Assembly (NCBI GenBank): GCA_001898225.1
Contig: MKTJ01000002.1
Coordinates: 44,220 to 108,219, forward strand
Length of the DNA: 64,000 nucleotides
Direction: 5' to 3'
Source of the DNA: Chloroflexi bacterium 54-19
GTDB taxonomy: Bacteria; Chloroflexota; Chloroflexia; Chloroheliales; Chloroheliaceae
The notes beneath the pieces are model-generated. The model did no database searches and had not been told where the DNA came from. It worked only from the letters and a program-made list of their open reading frames with translations. Positions within the stretch are counted from its first letter, which is position 1. Every line of letters begins with the position of its first letter. Made by a program: the position numbers and the translations under genes. Positions 26,594 to 35,149 of this stretch are shown here, piece by piece.

Positions 26594-28804
26594 ATGTCGT
26601 CAAATTCCGCCGGCCGTCTCTGGGCCATTAAGGAAGTTAGTAGCCGCACCCCCCGCGTCTTCAACTGGCCTGTTGATAAAGATGGCAACGCCGTAAAAAT
26701 CTCAGAGTTTTATGGTGTCAATACATTCACCGGCAAAACCATGCGGGACAAATTGCCGAAACATATCTATACCAAACTCCAGGAAACCATCAAAAAAGGG
26801 GCTAAACTGGATAAAAGCCTGGCAAACGAAGTTGCTCATGGGGTTAAAGAGTGGGCCCTCGAAAATGGCGTGACCCACTTCACCCACTGGTTCCAGCCAC
26901 AGACCGGCCTGACCGCCGAAAAACATGACGCTTTCATTACCTATGATGATGAAGGTGGGGTTATCGAACGTTTTAGCGGCTCCCAGCTCATCCAGAGCGA
27001 GCCGGATGCTTCCAGCTTCCCCTCCGGCGGTATGCGGGCGACCTTCGAAGCCCGCGGTTATACGGCCTGGGACGCTTCCAGCCCTATCTTCATTAATGAA
27101 GATGCCAACGGCAAGACCCTGTGCATTCCCTCGGTCTTTATCTCGTACCACAGCCAGGCCCTCGACAACAAGACCCCCCTCTTGCGCTCGATGACCACCC
27201 TTAACAACAGCGCCCTCAAAGTCCTTGGCCTCTTTGGCAGCAAAGCCCAGCGGGTAAGCCCGTCCCTCGGCCCTGAGCAGGAATACTTCCTGATTGACCA
27301 GGCTTTCTATTCCCTGCGCCCCGACCTGATTGCGGCGGGCCGCACCCTGATTGGGGCCAAACCGCCCAAAGGCCAGGAACTGGAAGACCACTACTTTGGC
27401 AGCATCAAGGAACGCATCCAGGCTTATATGCAGGAGGTCGAGTTCGAACTGTATAAGCTGGGTATTCCCGTCAAGACCCGCCATAATGAAGTCGCGCCGA
27501 GCCAGTACGAAACCGCTCCTATTTATGAGGAAGTCAATCTGGCCGCCGACCACAACCAGATGACCATGGAAACGCTGCGGGCCGTTGCCAAGCGGCACAA
27601 CCTGGCCCTGCTGCTCCACGAAAAACCGTTCGCCGGTATCAACGGTAGCGGCAAACACAACAACTGGTCTCTGGGCGACGACCTGGGCAACAATATGCTC
27701 GAACCCGGCAAGACCCCCAGCGAGAACCTGCAATTCCTGGTCTTCCTGGTGGCCTCCCTTAAGGCCGTCCACAAACGCTCCGGTATCCTGCGGGCCGCTA
27801 TCGCCGGGTCCGGTAACGACCATCGCCTGGGCGCGAACGAAGCGCCTCCGGCCATTATCTCGGCCTTCCTGGGCGAGCAACTGACCAACATCCTCGATAA
27901 TATCGAGAAGGGTGAAGCTACCGCCAAGAGCACCGAAGAACGCGTTATCGCCCTGGGCATCTCGCAACTGCCTGACATTGCCCGTGACTATACCGACCGC
28001 AACCGGACCTCGCCTTTCGCCTTTACCGGCAACAAGTTCGAATTCCGGGCCGTCGCTTCGTCCGCCTCCGTTTCAATCCCGATGGCGTACCTGAACGCCG
28101 CCGCCGCGGAAGCCCTGGACGAAATTTACGACGCCATCACCGCCAAGACCGCCAGCGGCACCGAATTCAGCAAGGCCGTCCTGGAAGTGGTCAAGGATGC
28201 CGTTGTCGAAACCAAGGATGTCCGCTTTGAAGGCAACGGTTACTCGGCGGAGTGGGTTGAGGAAGCCGCCAGACGCGGCCTGCTGAACCTCGCCAAGACC
28301 CCCGAAGCCCTGGCCCAGATGGTGACGCCGAGCGCGATTGAGTTCTTTAGTAAGGCCGGTATCTATACCGAGGAAGAAGTCGAAGCCCGCTACCACGTCA
28401 ACCTCGAACGCTATATCAAGGACATCGAAATCGAAGTCCACGCTATCAGCGACATTGTCCGCACGATGGTCCTGCCCGCCGCTTTCCAGTTCCAGGAAAG
28501 ACTGGCGACCTCTATCAAGAGCCTGAAAGACCTTATCGGCGACAAGTATGTCACCGAGCAGACCAAGGAACTGACCAACGTGGCCGCCGCGATTGGCCGG
28601 TTGCAGGAAGGTCTGGCTAAACTGAGCCACAAGTCCGAAGAAGCCGAAGCCATGGAGGACTTACCGGCCAAGGCCGCCTTCTTCGCCAGCGACATCATGG
28701 CGGCTATGTCGGAAATCCGGGAAGTCGCCGACTACCTGGAAGAAGTGATTGCCGACGACCTCTGGCCCTTGCCGAAGTACCGGGAAATGCTCTTCTTGAG
28801 CTAG
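26594..28804 (+). CDS. glnN: Glutamine synthetase type III
   Basis: A 736-aa enzyme that forms glutamine from glutamate, ammonia and ATP. Length and motifs mark the GSIII (GlnN) class rather than GlnA. Diagnostic segments are GPEQEYFLID (about 224-233, metal-binding Glu), VKTRHNEVAPSQYE, AGINGSGKHNNWSLGDD (about 348-364), GSGNDHRLGANEAPPA and NRTSPFAFTGNKFEFR. A long helical C-terminal region (about 590-736) is usual for GSIII. The ATG has AAGGAG 8 nt upstream. Regulators such as PII are not in the window. Confidence 0.97.
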   Translation: MSSNSAGRLWAIKEVSSRTPRVFNWPVDKDGNAVKISEFYGVNTFTGKTMRDKLPKHIYTKLQETIKKGAKLDKSLANEVAHGVKEWALENGVTHFTHWFQPQTGLTAEKHDAFITYDDEGGVIERFSGSQLIQSEPDASSFPSGGMRATFEARGYTAWDASSPIFINEDANGKTLCIPSVFISYHSQALDNKTPLLRSMTTLNNSALKVLGLFGSKAQRVSPSLGPEQEYFLIDQAFYSLRPDLIAAGRTLIGAKPPKGQELEDHYFGSIKERIQAYMQEVEFELYKLGIPVKTRHNEVAPSQYETAPIYEEVNLAADHNQMTMETLRAVAKRHNLALLLHEKPFAGINGSGKHNNWSLGDDLGNNMLEPGKTPSENLQFLVFLVASLKAVHKRSGILRAAIAGSGNDHRLGANEAPPAIISAFLGEQLTNILDNIEKGEATAKSTEERVIALGISQLPDIARDYTDRNRTSPFAFTGNKFEFRAVASSASVSIPMAYLNAAAAEALDEIYDAITAKTASGTEFSKAVLEVVKDAVVETKDVRFEGNGYSAEWVEEAARRGLLNLAKTPEALAQMVTPSAIEFFSKAGIYTEEEVEARYHVNLERYIKDIEIEVHAISDIVRTMVLPAAFQFQERLATSIKSLKDLIGDKYVTEQTKELTNVAAAIGRLQEGLAKLSHKSEEAEAMEDLPAKAAFFASDIMAAMSEIREVADYLEEVIADDLWPLPKYREMLFLS

Positions 28805-28825
28805 TCCCAACGGGAGTTACACCAG

Positions 28826-28855
28826 GAGGCGGGGTTTCGACCCCGCCTCTTTTTC
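28826..28855 (+). terminator. glnN terminator
   Basis: A perfect 9-bp stem (GAGGCGGGG/CCCCGCCTC) with a 6-nt loop, followed by TTTTT. It is a textbook intrinsic terminator. Confidence 0.92.
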
Positions 28856-28907
28856 GATTACAGAATTATTAAGTTTTGCTAACTTTTCAGGTATAACGAG
28901 GTGAGAT

Positions 28908-29504
28908 ATGGCGGCTTTTATCCGAATCGCTACCCCGGAGGATGCCCCGGCCATCCAGGCTATTTACGCTCCGGTAGTCGAAAATACAATTATCTCTTTT
29001 GAAACGGAGCCGCCAACGGTCGCGGAGATGGCCGGGCGCATCCAGAAGACCCTCGAATTCTTTCCCTACCTGGTCTGCGAATCCAACGGCGCGGTTATCG
29101 GCTATGTTTACGCGACCAAACACCGTGAGAGAGCGGCCTACCAGTGGGCGGTGGACGTTACGGCCTATATCCGAGAGGATTACCGGGGTAAAGGGGTCGG
29201 AAAAGCCCTCTACACCGCCTTAAAAGGGATGCTGGCCGGACAGGGCTTCTACCACGCCTATGCAGGGATTGCCCTGCCCAACGCGGCCAGCGTCGGTCTG
29301 CACGAAGCGGTCGGTTTCAAACCGTTAGGGGTCTACCAACAGGTCGGTTTCAAATTGGACGGCTGGCACGATGTCGGCTGGTGGGAATTGCAACTCCAAC
29401 CGCTCGACCTGCCGCCGCGCCCGCTCCAGCCTTTCCCCGAATTTATAAAAACAGCCGGGGCGGGGACGGCCCTCCAGGAAGGCACCGCCCTGCTCCGGCT
29501 GTGA
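28908..29504 (+). CDS. GNAT N-acetyltransferase, phosphinothricin acetyltransferase-like
   Basis: A 198-aa acetyl-CoA transferase. The PAT/YwnH-like pattern is clear: IRIATPEDAPAIQAIYAPVV, SFETEPPT, then YIREDYRGKGVGKAL with the RGKGVG acetyl-CoA loop, GIALPNAASVGLHEAVGF and DGWHDVGWWELQL. Relatives acetylate methionine sulfoximine or phosphinothricin. The glnN gene just upstream makes this notable, since those compounds inhibit glutamine synthetase, but a terminator separates the two genes. A 30-residue Pro-rich tail is extra. Confidence 0.9.
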   Translation: MAAFIRIATPEDAPAIQAIYAPVVENTIISFETEPPTVAEMAGRIQKTLEFFPYLVCESNGAVIGYVYATKHRERAAYQWAVDVTAYIREDYRGKGVGKALYTALKGMLAGQGFYHAYAGIALPNAASVGLHEAVGFKPLGVYQQVGFKLDGWHDVGWWELQLQPLDLPPRPLQPFPEFIKTAGAGTALQEGTALLRL

Positions 29505-29514
29505 TTTCTCGTTT

Positions 29515-30474
29515 TTATTTGGCGTTGTCGAAGGCCCGTTTCAGGACGACTCCGTATTCGGCCAGGGCCCGCTGGCCGAGCGCTTTGTCAAAACCCAGCA
29601 GGTCAAAGCCGTGGAACGCGCCGGGAAAGACGTGCAGTTCGACGCTGACCCCGGCCTGCATCAGGCGACTGGCATAGTCGATATTCTCGTCGCGCATGAG
29701 GTCGAGTTCGCCGATGCCAAAGTAAGCCGGGGCCAGGCCCGCCAGGTTGGTCTCCCTGGCCGGGGCCGCGTGAGGCGGGGTATTTTCCCGGTCCACCCCT
29801 TTGAGATAGAAGTTCCAGGCGTTCTCGGAAATCGAACGGCTCCAGACCCGGCCATCGGTAAATTCCTGGGCCGAAGGGGTCAGGTGGCGGTCGTCCAGGC
29901 AGGCGCAGAGCGGCATCTGGAAGACCACTTTGGGGCCGCCTCTATCACGGGCCAGAAGGGCCATGGCCGCGCCTAACCCACCCCCCGCGCTATAACCGCC
30001 GACCGCAATTTTCCCGGCATCGAAGCCCAGGCCTTCGGGGTCGGCAGCAACCCACTGCATCGCCGTATAGCAATCCTCAATCGCCGCCGGGTAGGGATTT
30101 TCCGGGGCCAGGCGGTAATCCACCGAAACCACGGCGCAATTCGCCCCACGCACGAAGTTAATCGCGACATTATCATGCTCGACCGGGTGGCCGACCACAT
30201 ACCCGCCACCGTGGGCCCAGACCATTACCGGCAAAAGACCTTCCGGCCTGGGGTTGGGCGTATAAATCCGCACCATAAACTCGTGGCCTTCGGGAGCGGT
30301 GATATTTCGCTCGAAGATGGTGATGTCGGGGGAAGTGCTGGCCTGCGAGAGTTTTGCCATCGCCTCGGTCTGCGACTTCCGGGCCGCGGGCAGGTCCGCC
30401 GCGAAACTATCGGTCGCGGTCATGGTCGCCACCATGGGCAGGTATTCGGGGTCAACCCGTCCTTCAAGATCCAT
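29515..30474 (-). CDS. Alpha/beta hydrolase, HSL-type carboxylesterase
   Basis: A 319-aa esterase. ATG 30474 is chosen because AAGGAAA precedes it; the frame extends to TTG 30492. The oxyanion motif HGGGYVVGH (about 80-88), the nucleophile elbow GGYSAGGG (Ser near 155) and the later FPGAFHGFD with the catalytic His are all present, as in the hormone-sensitive-lipase family. The acid lies near the GELDLMRDE segment. No signal peptide, so it is cytoplasmic. Substrate unknown. Its 3' end converges with the acetyltransferase gene 10 bp away. Confidence 0.9.
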   Translation of the reverse strand: MDLEGRVDPEYLPMVATMTATDSFAADLPAARKSQTEAMAKLSQASTSPDITIFERNITAPEGHEFMVRIYTPNPRPEGLLPVMVWAHGGGYVVGHPVEHDNVAINFVRGANCAVVSVDYRLAPENPYPAAIEDCYTAMQWVAADPEGLGFDAGKIAVGGYSAGGGLGAAMALLARDRGGPKVVFQMPLCACLDDRHLTPSAQEFTDGRVWSRSISENAWNFYLKGVDRENTPPHAAPARETNLAGLAPAYFGIGELDLMRDENIDYASRLMQAGVSVELHVFPGAFHGFDLLGFDKALGQRALAEYGVVLKRAFDNAK

Positions 30475-30696
30475 TTCCAATTTCCTTTCCAATCTCTATA
30501 GAAGACACATGATAAGCAATGCCAGTCGAAGCAAACATAAACAGAAAAAAGTTTACCGGGAAAAATTTACCGTCAGGTTCAGGAACGAATTATCATCATT
30601 GAATAAGCAGACGCTTAACACTCGCTGTTAAGCTTAAAAAGCAGATACCCCTATTTTAACCCGCTTTTGAATTTTAGACCAACCGTTTGCCTTGTC

Positions 30697-30790
30697 CGTC
30701 AGTAGTCAGTAGCCAGAGGGCAGAAGTCAGTAGCCAGTAGCCAGAAGCCAGAAGGCAGTTTTTAGTTTTTAGTAGGCAGAAGGCAGTATT
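30697..30790 (+). repeat. AGTAGTCAG/AGCCAGAAG short tandem repeats
   Basis: A degenerate array of 7-10 nt units such as GTCAGTAG, CCAGTAG, CCAGAAG and GGCAG. The same units recur at 43434-43490, 51433-51475, 62667-62710 and, inverted, at 62878-62924. Confidence 0.7.
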
Positions 30791-30836
30791 TGTCATTCCG
30801 TGCGTAGCACGGAATCTCCGGTCCGTTGGACAATAT
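30791..30836 (+). repeat. Dispersed TGTCATTCC element
   Basis: TGTCATTCCGTGCGTAGCAC continues with GGAATCT, forming a CCGTGC/GCACGG hairpin, and ends CCGTTGGACAATAT. It shares both modules with 10476-10537. Confidence 0.65.
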
Positions 30837-30961
30837 TACAGTCAAAAAAGTGCGATACGCGTTCGGATTTTGCCTTCATCCTGGTTTTCTCCGTTTATGT
30901 AAATTTCTGCCTTATTCCCCCCTTGCTAACCCCTTCTTTCCCCCAATCAATAAAATATGTG

Positions 30962-30999
30962 CTGACAGATATTGATTTTTGTCAGTTGTATGGTACAAT
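30962..30999 (+). promoter_or_regulatory. Promoter with palindromic operator for the MDR-AKR-TetR operon
   Basis: TTGATT (30972-30977), 16 bp, TACAAT (30994-30999) with an extended TGG. An inverted repeat, CTGACA (30962-30967) with TGTCAG (30980-30985), covers the -35. It is a plausible site for the TetR-type repressor encoded as the third gene of the operon (33109). Confidence 0.55.
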
Positions 31000-31101
31000 G
31001 CCTCTGAAAGCAAATAAGTCCAACCAACCGGGGAGGGCAGACCAAAACTAAAACCCGGTGGGCTGGCAAAAATGAACCTGTGCAACTGTGAAGGAGGGAC
31101 A

Positions 31102-32070
31102 ATGAGCAAAATAAAGTCGGTAGTGATTGACCACACCCGCCCTACCCATTTAAGGCTGGGCGAACTCGACTATCCGCAACCGCAACCCAATCAAGCCCTG
31201 GTAAAAGTGGCGGCTTTCTCGCTCAACCCCGGCGAACTGGGCGGCGCGGCACGGCGGGAGAACGGCTCCCAAATCGGCTGGGACCTGGCCGGGACGGTCG
31301 TCCAGGCCGCCGCTAATGGCAGCGGTCCCCAGGTGGGCCAACGGGTCGTCGGCACCATTGTGACGGGCGGCTGGACCAACAGCGCGCCAACCATCGGGGC
31401 CTGGGCCGAAGTGGTAGCGGTTTCGACCGCGCATTTAGCCGAACTTCCCGCCAACGTGACTATTACCCAGGCCGCGACCCTGCCGGTCGCCGGGCTAACG
31501 GCCCTGGCCGGACTCGAAAAGAACGGTTCCCTGTGGCAAAAACGGGTGCTGGTGACCGCGGCTAACGGGGCGGTCGGCGACTTCGGGGTGCAAATCGCCC
31601 GTTCCGCCGGGGCGTTTGTCGTCGGGACCGTCCGCAACCGCGAGAGAGCGGCGGGAGTGCGGGAAAGCGGCGCGTACGAAGTCGTAGTGGGCGACCCGGC
31701 CCAGGCCCGGCAGTTCGGCCCCTACGACCTGGTCCTCGACTCGCTCGGCGGCCCAACCCTGGCCGAAACCCTGGACATGCTGTCCCCCGGCGGTCTGGCC
31801 GTCACGGTCGGTGTCAGTGGAACGGGCCAACTTTCTTTCAACCCCGTAAAAATGTTCCAGGCGGGCGGGGTGGGCCTGTATATGCTGGCCCTCCATTATG
31901 AATTTCGCTATCTGCCCGTGGCACGCGATCTGGCCCGGTTGGCCCAGGCGGTGGCGGCGGGCGGCCTGAAACCGCGTATCGCATTGGAAGAATCGTGGGA
32001 AAAGATTGAAGAAGTGGTCCCAAAAGTTATTGACCGCCAGTATAACGGAAAAGTAGTTTTACATTTATAA
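31102..32070 (+). CDS. Zinc-type alcohol dehydrogenase-like (MDR) oxidoreductase
   Basis: A 322-aa NADPH:quinone oxidoreductase-like MDR protein. The start at ATG 31102 is set by GAAGGAGGG at 7-nt spacing. The GroES-like N-terminal domain lacks the catalytic-zinc Cys/His set. A Rossmann fold carries VLVTAANGAVGDFGVQIA (about 152-169), then DLVLDSLGGPTLAET. It probably reduces quinones or enones with NADPH. First gene of a three-gene operon with an aldo/keto reductase (19-nt gap) and a TetR regulator, suggesting a response to reactive carbonyl or quinone compounds. Confidence 0.9.
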   Translation: MSKIKSVVIDHTRPTHLRLGELDYPQPQPNQALVKVAAFSLNPGELGGAARRENGSQIGWDLAGTVVQAAANGSGPQVGQRVVGTIVTGGWTNSAPTIGAWAEVVAVSTAHLAELPANVTITQAATLPVAGLTALAGLEKNGSLWQKRVLVTAANGAVGDFGVQIARSAGAFVVGTVRNRERAAGVRESGAYEVVVGDPAQARQFGPYDLVLDSLGGPTLAETLDMLSPGGLAVTVGVSGTGQLSFNPVKMFQAGGVGLYMLALHYEFRYLPVARDLARLAQAVAAGGLKPRIALEESWEKIEEVVPKVIDRQYNGKVVLHL

Positions 32071-32089
32071 TATTAAAAGGAGTTCTTTG

Positions 32090-33091
32090 ATGGACACTCG
32101 CAAACTTGGCAAGACCGGACCCGAAGTATCCGCCCTGGGCCTGGGGGCGATGGGCATGTCGGGCATGTACGGCCCTTCCGATGAAACCGAAAGTATCGCG
32201 ACCATTCACGCGGCCATTGAGGCCGGGATTACCCTGATAGATACCGGCGATTTCTACGGCATGGGCCACAACGAAATGCTGATTGGCCGGGCTTTAAGAG
32301 AGAAAAGTATCCCACGCGATAAAGTGGAAATCAGCGTCAAATTCGGGGGCCTGCGCGATTATGACGGCGGCTGGAACGGCTACGACGCCCGCCCGGTGGC
32401 GGTTAAAAACTTCCTCGCTTACTCGCTGCGCCGCCTGGGTACCGATTATGTCGATATTTACCGCCCGGCCCGGCTCGACCCGAACGTGCCTATCGAGGAA
32501 ACCGTCGGGGCTATCGCGGATATGATTAAAGCGGGGCACGTCCGCCATGTCGGTCTTTCCGAGGTCGGCGCGGAGACTATCCGCCGGGCGGCCAGCGTCG
32601 TCCCGGTATCGGACCTGCAAATCGAGTATTCGCTGATTTCGCGGGACATAGAAAAAGAAATCCTGCCGGTCTGCCGCGAACTCGGTATCGGCATCACGGC
32701 TTACGGCGTCCTTTCACGCGGCCTGATTAGCGGCCACTGGTCCAGGGAGCGGGGCGGGACTGCCGGGGACTTCCGCGCCGTGAGCCCGCGCTTTAGCGGC
32801 GAAAATCTCGACCATAACTTACAATTGGTAGATGCCCTGCGCGGTATTGCGGAGGCCAAGGGCGTGACAGTGGCCCAGATAGCGATTGCCTGGGTGCTTT
32901 CGCGGGGTGACGACATTGTACCTCTGGTGGGAGCCCGGCAGCGTCCTCGCCTTTCGGAAGCCCTGGGCGCGCTTGAGGTCCAACTGACCGCCGACGACCT
33001 GGCCCGGATTGAGCAGGCCATCCCGGCAGGCGCGGCGGCGGGCGACCGCTACCCGACCACCCAGATGGCGCACCTGGATAGCGAAAAATAA
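32090..33091 (+). CDS. Aldo/keto reductase
   Basis: A 333-aa TIM-barrel NADPH-dependent reductase. ATG 32090 follows AAAAGGAG at 7 nt; an in-frame TTG lies just upstream. Family landmarks are LGLGAMGMSGMYG, LIDTGDFYGMGHNEMLIG (Asp and Tyr of the tetrad), the Lys in ISVKFGG, and NADPH-site segments near the C-terminus. Where the catalytic His is normally found (YxxHRxD), the sequence is IYRPARLDPNVPIEE, so the His is Ala. I recall other AKRs with the same YxPARLD form, so it may be a functional variant. Second gene of the operon. Confidence 0.92.
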   Translation: MDTRKLGKTGPEVSALGLGAMGMSGMYGPSDETESIATIHAAIEAGITLIDTGDFYGMGHNEMLIGRALREKSIPRDKVEISVKFGGLRDYDGGWNGYDARPVAVKNFLAYSLRRLGTDYVDIYRPARLDPNVPIEETVGAIADMIKAGHVRHVGLSEVGAETIRRAASVVPVSDLQIEYSLISRDIEKEILPVCRELGIGITAYGVLSRGLISGHWSRERGGTAGDFRAVSPRFSGENLDHNLQLVDALRGIAEAKGVTVAQIAIAWVLSRGDDIVPLVGARQRPRLSEALGALEVQLTADDLARIEQAIPAGAAAGDRYPTTQMAHLDSEK

Positions 33092-33108
33092 AACAACAGA
33101 GGTAAACC

Positions 33109-33699
33109 TTGGGCGATGATATTCTGACAACCGAAAAGATACTGGTCACGGCGGAAGAAGTGCTGCGCCGGTACGGTCCGGCCAAGGCCACCGTCCTGGA
33201 CGTGGCGCGGGCCCTGGGGGTCAGCCACGGCAGCGTCTACCGCCACTTTCCGAGCAAGGCGGCCTTGCGCGACGCGGTCACGAAACGCTGGCTGGACCGG
33301 ATTATGGTGCCGCTAACCCCAATCATGGAGGAAACCGGCCCGGCCCCGGAGCGGCTCAAACGCTGGCTGCAAACCCTGGCGAAGTATAAACACTCCAAGG
33401 TGCTGGACGACCCGGAGCTTTTCGCCACCTACAGCGTGCTGACCGAGGAAGCCCGTGAGGTGGTCAAGGAACACGTCGCCCACCTGGCCGAGCAGGTTAC
33501 AAAGATAATTGCCGATGGGGTCGCCAACGGCGAGTTCGAGGCCACCAACCCTGCCGCCACCGCCCAGACCGTGCTGTACGCCACGGTCCGCTTCCACAGC
33601 CCGGTCCACGCCCAGGAGTGGTCCGAACCGGGCCAGGAGGAAGCCTTCGAGAACGTCTGGAACCTCATCCTGTGCGGCCTCAACGTCCGCAAATCGTGA
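33109..33699 (+). CDS. TetR family transcriptional regulator
   Basis: A 196-aa repressor-type protein. The N-terminal HTH reads ATVLDVARALGVSHGSVYRH followed by FPSKAALRDAV. The C-terminal domain (about 75-190) is all-helical and matches a TetR C-terminal type common in AKR/MDR operons. The start is TTG, with GAGGT about 6 nt upstream. Third gene of the operon; it likely binds a reactive metabolite and controls 31102-33699 through the palindrome at 30962-30985 (inference). Confidence 0.92.
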   Translation: MGDDILTTEKILVTAEEVLRRYGPAKATVLDVARALGVSHGSVYRHFPSKAALRDAVTKRWLDRIMVPLTPIMEETGPAPERLKRWLQTLAKYKHSKVLDDPELFATYSVLTEEAREVVKEHVAHLAEQVTKIIADGVANGEFEATNPAATAQTVLYATVRFHSPVHAQEWSEPGQEEAFENVWNLILCGLNVRKS

Positions 33700-33705
33700 A
33701 AATAA

Positions 33706-33746
33706 GTAAATAAAAAGTGGGGCGCGTTACCCCACTTTTTATTTAC
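33706..33746. terminator. Bidirectional terminator
   Basis: A perfect 17-bp stem (33706-33722 with 33730-33746), GC-rich at the tip and A/T-rich at the base, so T-runs appear on both strands. It separates the convergent tetR and FAD oxidoreductase genes. Confidence 0.93.
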
Positions 33747-33754
33747 TCTTTATC

Positions 33755-35125
33755 TTATAGCATCTTGGCGATTTTCTCGCCGAGCCGGATACTGTAGTTC
33801 TGGCCTCTATCTTGAGGATAGACGTGCGCCATGTTCGCCAGCAGCACGTTCGGGATGGGTGTTTCGTGCGGCGGCAACTTGCTGGCGTAGTCGATGGTCA
33901 CGATAGGCTGGGCGAACCCGGCCTTCCAGATCCACGACTTTTTGACCCAGCTTTCGTCAAACTCCGGGTTAATCTTTTTGAGGTGTGGCAGGAATTCGGC
34001 CAGCACTTCCTCGTCCGACTTCCCGAACAAGGGGTGATTCATGGGCAGATAGTTGCCCAGGTAAATCAGGTGCTGCCCGTCATAGTCGGAAGGCGGCATA
34101 AAGTTGGTATGCTCGACCACCGCCAGGAAGGGATAGCCCTTGTCGTTGACGTTCAACCAGTAGGTGTCAAAGTATTTGCGGTCCACCGAAAGGACCACGC
34201 AGTGCGCGCCATAATGCTCGATGGAGTTCGGCCCGGCATATTTTTCGACATAGGCCGCCGGGAGTTCGTCCTTGGCAAGCTGGGTGAAGACACGAGTCGG
34301 GGCCGTCACCACGACCTTATCAAAGACCTCGTCCTGCCCGTTGACCGTGACAATGACTTTGCCTTCCTGGTCGCCGGTCCCCTTGCGGATAGCCGTCACG
34401 TCGCTTTCGAGCCAGACCTGACCGCCCACCTCTTTGACCGCGTCGAACAGTTTCAGGTACAACTGGTGAAAGCCGCCCTTGACATAGCCGAGGAACTGGG
34501 TCCGTTCGTGAAAACGGCTCCACAGCCAGGGCATGGCAATCTGGTCGTACTTTTCGCCAAACTTGGTGGAAAGGAGCGGCCTGAAAATTTTGTCGAAAGC
34601 AGCTTTCCCGGCCCATTTCTGGACCCAGGCCGCCGCCGTAGTTTGCGAAAGACGCTGGTAGTTTTTCTCGAATTTGAGGTAAGCCCCGACCAGCCCGAAG
34701 CGCAACCGGCTAAAGAAGGGGAGCGGCTTGAACTTCAGGATGGCAAGAGCGGTATCAATCGAGCTACCGGCCAGCGGTTTGGTCAGCTTTTTGAGCCGGG
34801 GCGACTTCAGGTCATCAAAAAGGCTGTCCATGCGGTAAATCTTGCCTCCCAGCAAAGTGCTGGTCGGCGGCGTCTTCCATTCGAGCAGATCACCGAGGCC
34901 GAGTTCCTCGATGACCCGGATAATATCTTTATCGGTCTTGAAAATGTGGTGGTAAAACTTTTCCAGGTAAGGACCGTCTTTGCCGCGTTCCGTCACCGGG
35001 AAAGAGACCGCCAGACCGCCCGGCTCTTTCCCTTTTTCAAACAAAACGACTTCATCGCCCAGGGCGGCGCGGCGCAACCCGACCGTCAGGCCGAGCACGC
35101 CACCGCCAACAATGCCTAATCTCAC
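33755..35125 (-). CDS. FAD-dependent amine-oxidase-type oxidoreductase
   Basis: A 456-aa flavoprotein. The dinucleotide motif GIVGGGVLGLTVGLR at residues 4-18 is followed by the FEKGKEPGGLAVSF segment typical of the amine oxidase / protoporphyrinogen oxidase / desaturase group. The middle region holds HERTQFLGYVKGGFHQLY. The C-terminus ends in YPQDRGQNYSIRLGEKIA, where the FAD would be capped. The start is GTG with AGAGGA upstream, 24 nt after lgt, so it is likely co-transcribed. A NAD(P)-binding UDP-galactopyranose mutase-like role is possible. Substrate unknown. Confidence 0.87.
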   Translation of the reverse strand: MRLGIVGGGVLGLTVGLRRAALGDEVVLFEKGKEPGGLAVSFPVTERGKDGPYLEKFYHHIFKTDKDIIRVIEELGLGDLLEWKTPPTSTLLGGKIYRMDSLFDDLKSPRLKKLTKPLAGSSIDTALAILKFKPLPFFSRLRFGLVGAYLKFEKNYQRLSQTTAAAWVQKWAGKAAFDKIFRPLLSTKFGEKYDQIAMPWLWSRFHERTQFLGYVKGGFHQLYLKLFDAVKEVGGQVWLESDVTAIRKGTGDQEGKVIVTVNGQDEVFDKVVVTAPTRVFTQLAKDELPAAYVEKYAGPNSIEHYGAHCVVLSVDRKYFDTYWLNVNDKGYPFLAVVEHTNFMPPSDYDGQHLIYLGNYLPMNHPLFGKSDEEVLAEFLPHLKKINPEFDESWVKKSWIWKAGFAQPIVTIDYASKLPPHETPIPNVLLANMAHVYPQDRGQNYSIRLGEKIAKML

Positions 35126-35149
35126 GCTAGTCTTTATCCTCTCTGCAAG

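Larger units (their letters stand above)
30493..31101. other. Long intergenic region with repeats and a regulated promoter
   Basis: No gene is supported in this stretch of about 600 bp. It holds a short tandem repeat tract (30697-30790), a TGTCATTCC element (30791-30836) and the promoter of the MDR-AKR-TetR operon (30972-30999). An open frame at 30800 runs across the promoter and is rejected. Confidence 0.6.

Noticed and set aside
30697..30790. CRISPR-like array
   Set aside because: Units are 7-10 nt, degenerate and without unique spacers; no cas genes in the window.
30800..31051. 83-aa plus-strand ORF before the MDR gene
   Set aside because: It runs across the operon promoter and operator, has no RBS and begins inside a repeat element.
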